A stretch of 23,658 nucleotides of DNA from an uncultured Collinsella sp. (lineage in GTDB: Bacteria; Actinomycetota; Coriobacteriia; Coriobacteriales; Coriobacteriaceae). The notes under the pieces were generated by a model. That model ran no database searches, was not told the origin of the DNA, and saw only the letters and a program-made list of their open reading frames with translations. The stretch covers positions 1-23,658 of the forward strand of contig CAKUGX010000019.1 of assembly GCA_934654765.1 (NCBI GenBank), read 5' to 3'. The translations under genes were made by a program, and so were the position numbers. This document shows positions 14,902-23,658 of the stretch, piece after piece. Position 1 is the first letter of the stretch. Every line of letters starts with the position of its first letter.

Positions 14902-14989
14902 ATCCCGCTGGGGGCACCACAGAATCTGAGAAGCCCGTTACCAATTCGGTAGCGGGCTTTTTGCTACCCATGCGCCGGGATTCGAACCC
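14902..14989 (+). repeat. 88-bp direct repeat, copy 2 (tRNA 3'-end remnant and terminator)
   Basis: The copy begins with ATCCCGCTGGGGGCACCA, the last 18 bases of tRNA-Glu including CCA, without the rest of the tRNA. It carries a second intact terminator (stem arms 14931-14942 and 14948-14959, followed by TTTTT). The bases between the two copies contain a small hairpin, GGAAACGC-GTAA-GCGTTTTCC, at 14819-14839 and no gene. Confidence 0.9.
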
Positions 14990-15018
14990 CGAAGGCATAA
15001 AATCTCACTGTCATCCAA

Positions 15019-15249
15019 GGGCCCGTGGACAAAAAATAGCAAATATGAGTACTGTTACCAATTTAGTAACAGCGATTTCATGCCATCAGAAGGCGATCTG
15101 GACACAAGGCGTCCTACGGCGGAAGAATTGCAGGCGTTTATCAGCTAAGTACTTGGACATATGTTGCGTAACACTGCATATTTTGCAAAAAAATAATGCT
15201 ACAGGGCTTGTGACAGTACTCATATTTGACGTTTTTTGCCCACGACCCC
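15019..15249. mobile_element. MITE-like non-coding element with 40-bp imperfect terminal inverted repeats
   Basis: Bases 15019-15058 and the reverse complement of 15210-15249 match at 33 of 40 positions, including CAAATATGAGTACTGT without any mismatch. The 151-bp interior has no credible open frame. It is more AT-rich than the flanks and carries an A7 run at 15187-15193. No target-site duplication is obvious at the ends. The structure fits a miniature inverted-repeat transposable element moved by a transposase encoded elsewhere. A large structured RNA is the alternative. Confidence 0.6.
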
Positions 15250-15303
15250 TTATTGCGTGGGCGAATCAGTTGCAAAGCGGGATCCAAAGCGTCCTTCGCA
15301 AAC

Positions 15304-15335
15304 AAAAACCGGGGCCCGCATGATGCGGACCCCGG
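15304..15335 (-). terminator. Rho-independent terminator of glutamine synthetase
   Basis: On the minus strand CCGGGG-T-CCGCA (15335-15324) pairs with TGCGG-G-CCCCGG (15320-15309), with one internal mismatch and a 3-nt loop. TTTTTG follows. It lies 31 bases past the stop of the gene at 15367-17454. Confidence 0.85.
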
Positions 15336-15366
15336 CTCAATACCGTAACGATATGTCAGTTACGCT

Positions 15367-17454
<2,088 letters not shown>

Positions 17455-17881
17455 ACGGAACTCCCTTCGTATCGGCACCGCGTGAGAAGCGGTGTTGATT
17501 ACTAACGAACGAGTCATAGATTAGGCTCGTCGTGTTTCCGCAACATTACCGTTATGTTGCTGTCACGAAACCAATCAATGAGGTTACCGCATCGCGGCGG
17601 CGTTGCCGCCCTCAACAGCCAATCAACTGTATAAATTGCAGACCTCTCCCCATGGTTTAAGGGTAGTCAATTTGGGATGGGGCTCTATTAACTGGTATTT
17701 CGCATCAGATACCAGTCTTTATAGCCCGTGTCAAAATGAGCCGCTCTGCTATAGGGAATGTCGATAGCAAGGCATCTTTGATTGGTATCCCCCAAATAGT
17801 GAGTGAAACTCCACCGTGGCATAGTGGTGCTGTAGAATCCTTACAACACATCACACTATTACGTATCTAGAGGAGCACGAT
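17455..17881. promoter_or_regulatory. Divergent intergenic region between glnN and metF with three inverted repeats
   Basis: No gene is seen. GCAACAT (17540-17546) and ATGTTGC (17554-17560) form a 7-7-7 dyad in the glnN leader region. GGCGGC-GTT-GCCGCC (17596-17610) is a perfect hairpin. ACTGGTAT (17691-17698) and ATACCAGT (17709-17716) form an 8-bp dyad with a 10-nt spacer. A weak -10 for metF may be TAGAAT at 17833-17838. No known SAM, SAH, THF or cobalamin riboswitch could be matched by eye. Confidence 0.45.
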
Positions 17882-18754
17882 ATGCGCGTCGACGAGGTTT
17901 TTAAGCAGGCAGCATCCCAGGGCACCGCACCCGTTTCGTTTGAGATGTTCCCGCCCAAGGGTGAGCTTACCCTCGACACGGCTCGCGAAGTGGCAGGCAA
18001 TCTGTGCAAGCTTTCGCCGAGCTTTGTCTCGGTCACCTGCTCGGCCGGCGGCTCGGGCAACGGCGCCACCACCGCCCCCATCGCGCATATGATTTCGAGC
18101 GAATTCGACACGCCCTCGGTAGCGCACCTCACCTGTGTGGGCCGTACCCACGCCGATATCGCCGCCAAGATCGACGAATACCGCACCGCCGGCGTAGAAA
18201 ACATCCTGGCCCTGCGCGGTGATCTGCCCGCTGGCGCGACCGAGGACGACAAGCCCGCCTCGGACTACGCCTACGCCCGCGACCTCATCCCCGAGCTCGT
18301 CGACGCCGGCTTTTGTGTGGGCGCCGCAGCCTACCCCGAGGGCCACATTGCCTGTGAGGACCTCAACGCTTCGGTCGAGCACCTCAAGCAAAAGCAAGAC
18401 GCCGGCGCGAGCTTCTTTGTGACGCAGCTCTTCTTTGACAACGAGTGCTTCTACCGTTTCCGCGAGCTTGCCGACAAGGCCGGCATCACCGTGCCTATCA
18501 CCGCGGGCATCATGCCGTTTATGGGCAAGTCACAGATCAGCCGCATGGTCTTTATGTGCGGCGCGTCACTGCCCTCCCCCGTCATCAAGATTCTCGCCAA
18601 GTACGAGAACGACCCCGAGAGCCTGCAGGCAGCCGGTGTAGATTATGCCGCCCGTCAGCTTTGCGACCTCAAGGAGCACGGCGCCGACGGTCTGCACCTG
18701 TACACTATGAATCGTCCTGCAATCGCCGCAACCATTATGGAGCGCCTGGGGTAA
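17882..18754 (+). CDS. metF: 5,10-methylenetetrahydrofolate reductase
   Basis: MetF reduces methylene-THF to 5-methyl-THF, the methyl donor for methionine synthase. The 290-residue protein is a single catalytic barrel of normal bacterial size. Visible motifs are VSFEMFPPK with catalytic Glu21, VTCSAGGSG, the flavin-site stretch ILALRGDLP, and TQLFFDNECF with the conserved Gln. The ATG at 17882 has AGAGGAG six bases upstream. The stop TAA overlaps the ATG of the next gene (TAATG), so the two are translationally coupled. It is the first gene of a three-gene unit with the MetH reactivation domain and metH, which fits production and use of methyl-THF. Confidence 0.96.
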   Translation: MRVDEVFKQAASQGTAPVSFEMFPPKGELTLDTAREVAGNLCKLSPSFVSVTCSAGGSGNGATTAPIAHMISSEFDTPSVAHLTCVGRTHADIAAKIDEYRTAGVENILALRGDLPAGATEDDKPASDYAYARDLIPELVDAGFCVGAAAYPEGHIACEDLNASVEHLKQKQDAGASFFVTQLFFDNECFYRFRELADKAGITVPITAGIMPFMGKSQISRMVFMCGASLPSPVIKILAKYENDPESLQAAGVDYAARQLCDLKEHGADGLHLYTMNRPAIAATIMERLG

Positions 18755-19542
18755 TGGAAAAACCGCACATCGATACAACCGCTGTCGAAGTGCCGGCCGA
18801 CCTTGCGTCGCCGGCGCTTTATCGTATCGATGCTGCCCACCATCCCCGCGTCGATCGTGCCGAGATGCTGCGGTATCTGGGTTACGGCGGCCAGCAGATT
18901 GAGCCCGAGCTGTCGCAGCGTATTGAGCTTGTCGTTGAGCGTCTGGAGCTGGACATTGAACCCCGCGGCGTGCGGCGCGTGTTTACCGTCGATGCAACGG
19001 GCGTGGACGAGCAGGGAGAGCCCAGCATCCGTCTGGTCGGCACCAACGTTGAGCTGCGCGGTCGCGACATCTATCGCCATCTCAAAGACGCCCGCTTTGC
19101 CGCGCTCATGGCATGCACCCTCGGCATGGAAGCCGAGCGTCGCCTGCGCACCACGGGAGCCCAGCAGCCCCTAGAGGGAGCCGTGCTCGACGCCGCATGC
19201 TCTGCCTATGTAGAAGCCGCCGCCGAGCAGATGGACCAGCAGGTCAAGGCTGCGGCCGCCGCACACGGACTCGCCGGTAACTGGCGCTTCAGTCCCGGCT
19301 ACGGCGACTGCCCGCTTACGGCCCAGCGCTCGATCGTGAATGCGCTCAACGCCACACGGCTCATCGGCCTGACCGTCACACCTACCAGCCTGCTCATGCC
19401 CACCAAGAGCGTGACCGCGGTGATCGGTCTGTTTGACGGCGAGGTTCACGACGCCCAGAGTCGCCCCACCTGCAATATCTGCTGCATGCGTGAGCACTGC
19501 CGCTTCCGCGCCGCCCACACCACCTGCTATTCCAGCCATTAG
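18754..19542 (+). CDS. Stand-alone MetH reactivation (AdoMet-binding) domain protein
   Basis: In E. coli, the C-terminal domain of MetH binds S-adenosylmethionine and remethylates cobalamin that has become oxidised to cob(II). This 262-residue protein is that domain alone. RFSPGYGDCPL (178-188) matches the R-x-x-x-G-Y-x-x-C-P AdoMet motif, and MPTKSVTAVIGL (215-226) matches the later conserved segment. The last 25 residues carry five cysteines (240, 243, 244, 249 and 258) arranged as CxxCC-x4-C-x8-C, absent from the E. coli domain and possibly a metal site. The start overlaps the metF stop. The metH gene that follows lacks this domain, so the protein should work on it in trans, as in Thermotoga. 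Confidence 0.9.
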   Translation: MEKPHIDTTAVEVPADLASPALYRIDAAHHPRVDRAEMLRYLGYGGQQIEPELSQRIELVVERLELDIEPRGVRRVFTVDATGVDEQGEPSIRLVGTNVELRGRDIYRHLKDARFAALMACTLGMEAERRLRTTGAQQPLEGAVLDAACSAYVEAAAEQMDQQVKAAAAAHGLAGNWRFSPGYGDCPLTAQRSIVNALNATRLIGLTVTPTSLLMPTKSVTAVIGLFDGEVHDAQSRPTCNICCMREHCRFRAAHTTCYSSH

Positions 19543-19551
19543 GAGCCCTCG

Positions 19552-22110
19552 ATGTTTACTCCGCTTATCACTCATGATTCTGACGGCGCTGCGTTGGCGG
19601 CGCCTGTCAATGCCGCGCGCCTCAACGGCGCCACGTACAAGACGCGCACGATCGACGACCTGTGCATCAAGGACGATCGCCTGCGTGCCGCCATCGAAGG
19701 CACCGGGCATCTGCTGTTTGACGGCGGCATGGGCACCATGCTGCAGGCCGCCGGTATGAAGGCCGGCGCCCTGCCCGAGCTCCTCAACTTTGAGGAGCCC
19801 GAGGTCATCACCGACATCCAGCGCCAGTACGTCGAGGCCGGCTGCGACGTGATCACCGCCAACACCTTTGGCGCGAACGCCCACAAACTCGACGGCGCCG
19901 CCACCGTGGCCGATGTCTTTGCCGCCGCGGTCTCTTGCGCTCGCGCGGCCGGCGCCCACTACGTCGCCGGCGACATCGGCCCCATCGGCGCGCTGCTTCG
20001 TCCCTTAGGCACCCTCAGCTTTGACGAGGCCTACGACCTTTTTGCCGAGGAAGTGCGCGCTGGCGTCGCCGCGGGTGTGGACCTCTTTATTATCGAGACC
20101 ATGACCGACCTTGCCGAGATCAAGGCGGCTGTCCTCGCCTGCCGCGAGAACTCCGACCTGCCCGTCTTTGCCACCATGACCTTTGAGGAAGACGGTCGCA
20201 CCTTCCTGGGCACGAGTCCCGAGGTTGCCGCCATCACGCTCGATGCCATCGGCGCCGACGTTTTGGGCATCAACTGCAGCCAGGGACCGGCCGAGCTCCG
20301 AGGGCTCGCCGCTCGCATGCTCACCGTTACGGACAAGCCCGTTATGGTGCAGGCCAACGCAGGACTGCCCCGCGTGGACGACGACGGCAACACCGTCTTT
20401 GATATCCAGGCGCCCGAGTACGCCGTGGCCGTCGCCGGCATGATCGCCGACGGCGTGAGCGTCGTGGGCGGTTGCTGCGGCACCACGCCGGCGCACATGG
20501 CAGCGCTGCGCACGCTTATCGATAACCACACGCCCAGCCCGCGTCACCGCAAGCCCAGCATGTCGGTCACGAGCGCCCAAACGGTCGTGGATCTTCCCTG
20601 CGACGGCCACAAGATCGCCGTCATCGGCGAGCGCATCAACCCCACCGGCAAAAAGCGCCTGCAGCAGGCCCTGCGCGACGGCGATCTGGACTACGTGGTG
20701 AGCCAGGGCATCAGCCAGCAGGAGCAGGGCGCCGACATCCTGGACGTCAACGTGGGTCTGCCCGAGATCGACGAGGTCAAGATTATCCAACAGGCCACCG
20801 AGCAGCTCCAAGGCTCCACGCTGCTGCCGCTGCAGATCGACTCCACCGATCCCGCCGCTGTCGAGGCCGCCGTACGCCGCTATGCCGGCAAGCCCATCAT
20901 CAACTCCGTCAACGGCAAGCAGCAGATTATGGATGAGATCTTCCCGCTGGTCGCCCACTATGGAACCAACGTCGTCGGCCTTACGCTCGACGAAGGCGGC
21001 ATCCCCGATACCGCCGAGGCCCGCTTTGCCATCGCCGAACGCATCGTGGCCGAGGCCGCCCGCTACGGCATCGGCCCGGACCGTATCCTCATCGACTGCC
21101 TGGTCATGACCGCCTCGACCAATCAACGCCAGGCCGAGCAGATCCTACGCGCCATGTCCCTGTGCAAGGAGCGTCTGGGCGTCAAATGCGCGCTCGGCGT
21201 GTCGAACATCAGCTTTGGCCTGCCTGCCCGCCCGCTGCTGGGCTCGGTCTTTTTGGCCGCCGCCTTTGGCGCGGGCCTCGACGCCCCCATCATGAACCCG
21301 GGCTCCAAGCGCTTTATGGACACCGTCTACAGCTATCGTGTCCTGAGCGTTGAAGACGAGGGCTCGACCGGATACATCGAGCGCTATGCCGGCTGGACCG
21401 ATCCGTACAAGATTGCCGCAAACCCGGCAGCAGCTCAGGCCGCATCGACCGACACCGTGCCCGCTGCTGGCACCGCCGGCACCGACGGCAACGACGACCC
21501 GATTCGTCGCATGGTCGTCTCGGGCCGCAAAGGCGAGATCGCTGCCGAGACCGAGCGTCTGCTGGCAGACCACGACGCCATGGACCTCATCAACAATCAC
21601 TTTATCCCCGCCCTCGACGAGGTGGGCGTCCTCTTTGACCAAGGCAAGTTCTTCTTGCCGCAGCTTATGGCCTCGGCCGAAGCCGCACGCGTGGGCTTCG
21701 ACACCATCAAGCGCCTGATGCCCGCCGGCGAGATCGCCGACAAGGGCAAGATCTGCGTGGCCACCGTCAAGGGCGACATCCACGATATTGGCAAGAACAT
21801 CGTCAAAATGCTGCTCGACAACTACGGCTACACCGTCTTTGACCTAGGCCGCGACGTCGACCCGCAAGAGGTGCTCAAGACCGTGCAGGAGCGTGACATC
21901 AAGCTCGTCGGCCTCTCGGCGCTTATGACCACCACGGTCGTCGCCATGGAGGAGACCATCAAGCTGCTCCATGCCGAGGTGCCGGGCGTCAAGATCATCG
22001 TGGGCGGCGCCGTGCTCACCCCCGAATACGCCAAGCAGATCGGCGCGGACTACTACGCCAAGGACGCCGCCGAAAGCGCGCGCATCGCCGAAGAGGTCTT
22101 TGGGCAGTAA
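19552..22110 (+). CDS. metH: Cobalamin-dependent methionine synthase without reactivation domain
   Basis: MetH transfers the methyl of 5-methyl-THF to homocysteine through methylcobalamin. The 852-residue protein has three of the four E. coli modules. The homocysteine domain (about 45-325) has zinc ligands Cys242 (GINCSQGP), Cys308 and Cys309 (GGCCGTTP). The pterin-binding domain (about 360-615) starts with IGERINPTGKKR. A low-complexity linker (about 625-645, rich in Ala, Thr and Gly) follows, then the cobalamin cap and binding domains. The lower-ligand motif is D742-x-H744-x-x-G747 in KGDIHDIGKN. The protein ends in the B12 domain. The missing AdoMet domain is encoded by the gene just upstream. 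AGGAG overlaps the upstream stop codon and lies six bases before the ATG. Confidence 0.97.
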   Translation: MFTPLITHDSDGAALAAPVNAARLNGATYKTRTIDDLCIKDDRLRAAIEGTGHLLFDGGMGTMLQAAGMKAGALPELLNFEEPEVITDIQRQYVEAGCDVITANTFGANAHKLDGAATVADVFAAAVSCARAAGAHYVAGDIGPIGALLRPLGTLSFDEAYDLFAEEVRAGVAAGVDLFIIETMTDLAEIKAAVLACRENSDLPVFATMTFEEDGRTFLGTSPEVAAITLDAIGADVLGINCSQGPAELRGLAARMLTVTDKPVMVQANAGLPRVDDDGNTVFDIQAPEYAVAVAGMIADGVSVVGGCCGTTPAHMAALRTLIDNHTPSPRHRKPSMSVTSAQTVVDLPCDGHKIAVIGERINPTGKKRLQQALRDGDLDYVVSQGISQQEQGADILDVNVGLPEIDEVKIIQQATEQLQGSTLLPLQIDSTDPAAVEAAVRRYAGKPIINSVNGKQQIMDEIFPLVAHYGTNVVGLTLDEGGIPDTAEARFAIAERIVAEAARYGIGPDRILIDCLVMTASTNQRQAEQILRAMSLCKERLGVKCALGVSNISFGLPARPLLGSVFLAAAFGAGLDAPIMNPGSKRFMDTVYSYRVLSVEDEGSTGYIERYAGWTDPYKIAANPAAAQAASTDTVPAAGTAGTDGNDDPIRRMVVSGRKGEIAAETERLLADHDAMDLINNHFIPALDEVGVLFDQGKFFLPQLMASAEAARVGFDTIKRLMPAGEIADKGKICVATVKGDIHDIGKNIVKMLLDNYGYTVFDLGRDVDPQEVLKTVQERDIKLVGLSALMTTTVVAMEETIKLLHAEVPGVKIIVGGAVLTPEYAKQIGADYYAKDAAESARIAEEVFGQ

Positions 22111-22135
22111 CACAACGGAAACAACCGAGCACCAA

Positions 22136-22183
22136 AACGTGCCGCACGCGCCACTTGGCACGTGCGGCACGTTAGAATAGAAA
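22136..22183 (+). promoter_or_regulatory. Perfect 13-bp hairpin overlapping the promoter of the UPF0210 gene
   Basis: AACGTGCCGCACG (22136-22148) and CGTGCGGCACGTT (22161-22173) are exact complements. There is no U-run on the plus strand, so it is a doubtful terminator for metH. The loop and right arm contain TTGGCA (22155-22160), then a 17-nt spacer and TAGAAA (22178-22183), a fair sigma-70-type promoter about 30 bases before the next start. The dyad may act as an operator as well as a transcript end. Confidence 0.5.
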
Positions 22184-22218
22184 AGGCTATGCTCGTTTTG
22201 GCAGATAGGAGCGCAAGG

Positions 22219-23583
22219 ATGGCGATCACGCCCGCAGAAATCGCGGAAACCCGCGGCATGGTTGAGGAACAGAACCTCGACATCAGGACCATCACCATGG
22301 GTGTTTCGCTCATGGGTTGCGGTGACGAGAACCTCGACCGCATGTGCACGAAGATCTACGACCACGTGACGCACACGGCTGAGCACTTGGTCGAGACCGC
22401 CGAGAACCTCGAGCGCGAGTACGGTATCCCCATCGTCAACAAGCGCGTCTCCGTCACCCCGGTGGCGCAGATCGCCGCGTGCTGCAAGGATGAGGACCTC
22501 ACCCCCATCGCGCATGCCCTCGACCGCGCGGCAGAGACGCTCGGTATCGATTACCTGGGCGGCTTCTCCGCACTCGTCCAGAAGGGCATCGGCGACGCCG
22601 ATCGCCGCGTTATCCAGTCCATTCCGCAGGCGCTCGCCACCACGAGCCGTGTCTGCTCCAGCGTCAACGTCGCCAGCCTGCGCGCCGGCATCAATATGGA
22701 CGCCGTGCTTATGGCCGCCCAGACCATCATCGATGCCGCTAAACTCACGGCCGACCAGGATTCCGTCGGCGCTTCCAAGTTTGTCTGCTTTGCCAACATG
22801 GTCGAGGACTCCCCGTTTATGGCGGGCGCTGTCCACGGCGGTGGCGAGGCCGACGCCGTCATCAACGTAGGCGTTTCGGGCCCCGGCGTTATGGCCGCAG
22901 CCCTGGAGACGCTGCCCGATTCCGCATCGATGATGGAAGTCGCCGAAAAGATTAAGCAGACCGCCTTTAAGATCACCCGTGCCGGCGAGCTCATGAGCCG
23001 CGAGGCCGCCCATCGCCTGGGTGTCGAGAAGGGCATCGTCGACCTGTCGCTGGCTCCCACACCCGCCATCGGCGACTCCGTCGCGCGCATCCTCGAGATC
23101 ATCGGCGTGGGCACCTGCGGTGGCCCGGGCACGACCTGCGCGCTCGCCATGCTCAACGATGCCGTCAAGAAGGGCGGCGTCATGGCCAGTTCCAGCGTGG
23201 GCGGTCTCTCCGGCGCCTTTATCCCCGTGTCCGAGGACGCCGGCATGATCGCCGCCGTCGAGGCCGGTGCGCTTTCGCTCGAGAAGCTCGAGGCCATGAC
23301 CTGCGTGTGCTCCGTGGGCCTGGACATGATCGCCATCCCCGGCGACACCCCGGTCGAGACCATCGCCGGCATCATCGCCGACGAGATGGCCATCGGCGTC
23401 ATCAACAACAAGACCACGGCCGTCCGCGTGATTCCTGCCATCGGCAAGGGCGTGGGTGACTGCGTCGAGTACGGCGGCCTGTTTGGCCGTGCGCCCATCA
23501 TGCCGGTGAACCCCAACGCCGGCACCGTGCTTGCCCATCGCGGTGGACGCTTCCCAGCGCCGCTGAACTCGCTGAAGAACTAG
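22219..23583 (+). CDS. UPF0210 / DUF711 (PFL-like) family protein
   Basis: This protein of 454 residues belongs to the UPF0210 family, once described as pyruvate-formate-lyase-like; its biochemical role is not established. Recognisable stretches are the N-terminal [69 protein letters not shown], the glycine-rich [33 protein letters not shown] and the C-terminal [12 protein letters not shown]. No radical-enzyme glycine motif was recognised. The ATG at 22219 has AGGAG seven bases upstream; the frame is open to 22162 inside the hairpin. In many genomes this gene is preceded by a small ACT-domain gene (UPF0237); here none is seen, and metH lies upstream instead. Confidence 0.92.
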   Translation: MAITPAEIAETRGMVEEQNLDIRTITMGVSLMGCGDENLDRMCTKIYDHVTHTAEHLVETAENLEREYGIPIVNKRVSVTPVAQIAACCKDEDLTPIAHALDRAAETLGIDYLGGFSALVQKGIGDADRRVIQSIPQALATTSRVCSSVNVASLRAGINMDAVLMAAQTIIDAAKLTADQDSVGASKFVCFANMVEDSPFMAGAVHGGGEADAVINVGVSGPGVMAAALETLPDSASMMEVAEKIKQTAFKITRAGELMSREAAHRLGVEKGIVDLSLAPTPAIGDSVARILEIIGVGTCGGPGTTCALAMLNDAVKKGGVMASSSVGGLSGAFIPVSEDAGMIAAVEAGALSLEKLEAMTCVCSVGLDMIAIPGDTPVETIAGIIADEMAIGVINNKTTAVRVIPAIGKGVGDCVEYGGLFGRAPIMPVNPNAGTVLAHRGGRFPAPLNSLKN

Positions 23584-23658
23584 CCTAGGGATACGAGGCG
23601 AGGAGCCCCGCCGCCGGGCGGCAGACATATAAGGTCGCCTGCTCGGACAGTCCTGACT
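23584..23658. other. Unassigned 75-base tail after the UPF0210 gene
   Basis: A GC-rich stretch with GCCGC-CGG-GCGGC (about 23611-23623) as a small hairpin and no open frame of note. It may contain the 3' end of the UPF0210 transcript or the start of an RNA that continues past the window. The evidence is too thin to name either. Confidence 0.25.

Noticed and set aside
14489..15323. Open frames across the tRNA-Glu repeats (14489-14998 minus and 14694-15323 plus)
   Set aside because: They translate tRNA, terminator and repeat sequence; the internal peptide repeat only reflects the 88-bp DNA duplication.
17640..17880. A SAM, SAH or THF riboswitch upstream of metF
   Set aside because: The conserved cores of these riboswitches could not be found by eye; only generic dyads are present.
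21844..23628. A 594-codon open frame on the minus strand opposite metH and the UPF0210 gene
   Set aside because: It is antisense to two well-supported genes, rich in His, Asp, Gly and Arg, without any recognised domain or suitable upstream region.
23590..23658. Start of an RNase P RNA or other structured RNA at the right edge
   Set aside because: The expected P4-region consensus (GAGGAAAGTCC) is absent and too little sequence remains to judge.

Overview
The window looks like a chromosomal segment of a high-GC actinomycete from the Coriobacteriia, most likely a gut Collinsella or close relative. That placement is an inference. It rests on the strong G/C third-position bias, a type III glutamine synthetase, a MurT/GatD lipid II amidation enzyme, several fermentative iron-type alcohol/glycerol dehydrogenases, and a metF / stand-alone MetH-reactivation / metH cluster. 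No phage, plasmid or CRISPR genes are visible. Most of the window is housekeeping and central metabolism. The unusual material lies in one fusion gene, one small divergent regulator locus and a repeat-rich stretch behind a tRNA.

Left part (1-6090). The N-terminal part of guaA runs off the left edge on the minus strand. A type I asparaginase gene follows on the plus strand. Next is a small XRE-type repressor gene, divergent from an unrecognised 129-residue gene, with a perfect 24-bp palindrome between them. Three minus-strand genes follow: a DUF1648-like membrane protein, the ATPase YchF, and a polyferredoxin-like protein with four cysteine clusters.

Middle (6091-14730). Three minus-strand iron-family dehydrogenase genes (one Fe-ADH and two glycerol-dehydrogenase paralogs) are separated by strong terminators and a long GGGGACAGG-containing hairpin. 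After a gene-free gap of about 500 bp comes a plus-strand operon. It encodes two tandem, distantly paralogous helical-repeat proteins and a single-chain MurT-GatD fusion predicted to amidate the D-Glu of lipid II. tRNA-Glu(TTC) follows.

Right part (14731-23658). The 3' end of the tRNA and its terminator are duplicated 189 bp downstream. A 231-bp MITE-like element with 40-bp terminal inverted repeats comes next. Type III glutamine synthetase (minus) is divergent from metF, a stand-alone MetH reactivation domain and a metH lacking that domain, which together make and use methyl-THF for methionine synthesis. A UPF0210/DUF711 gene with its own promoter closes the window.

All calls come from reading the sequence and recalled family motifs. 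No database search was run.
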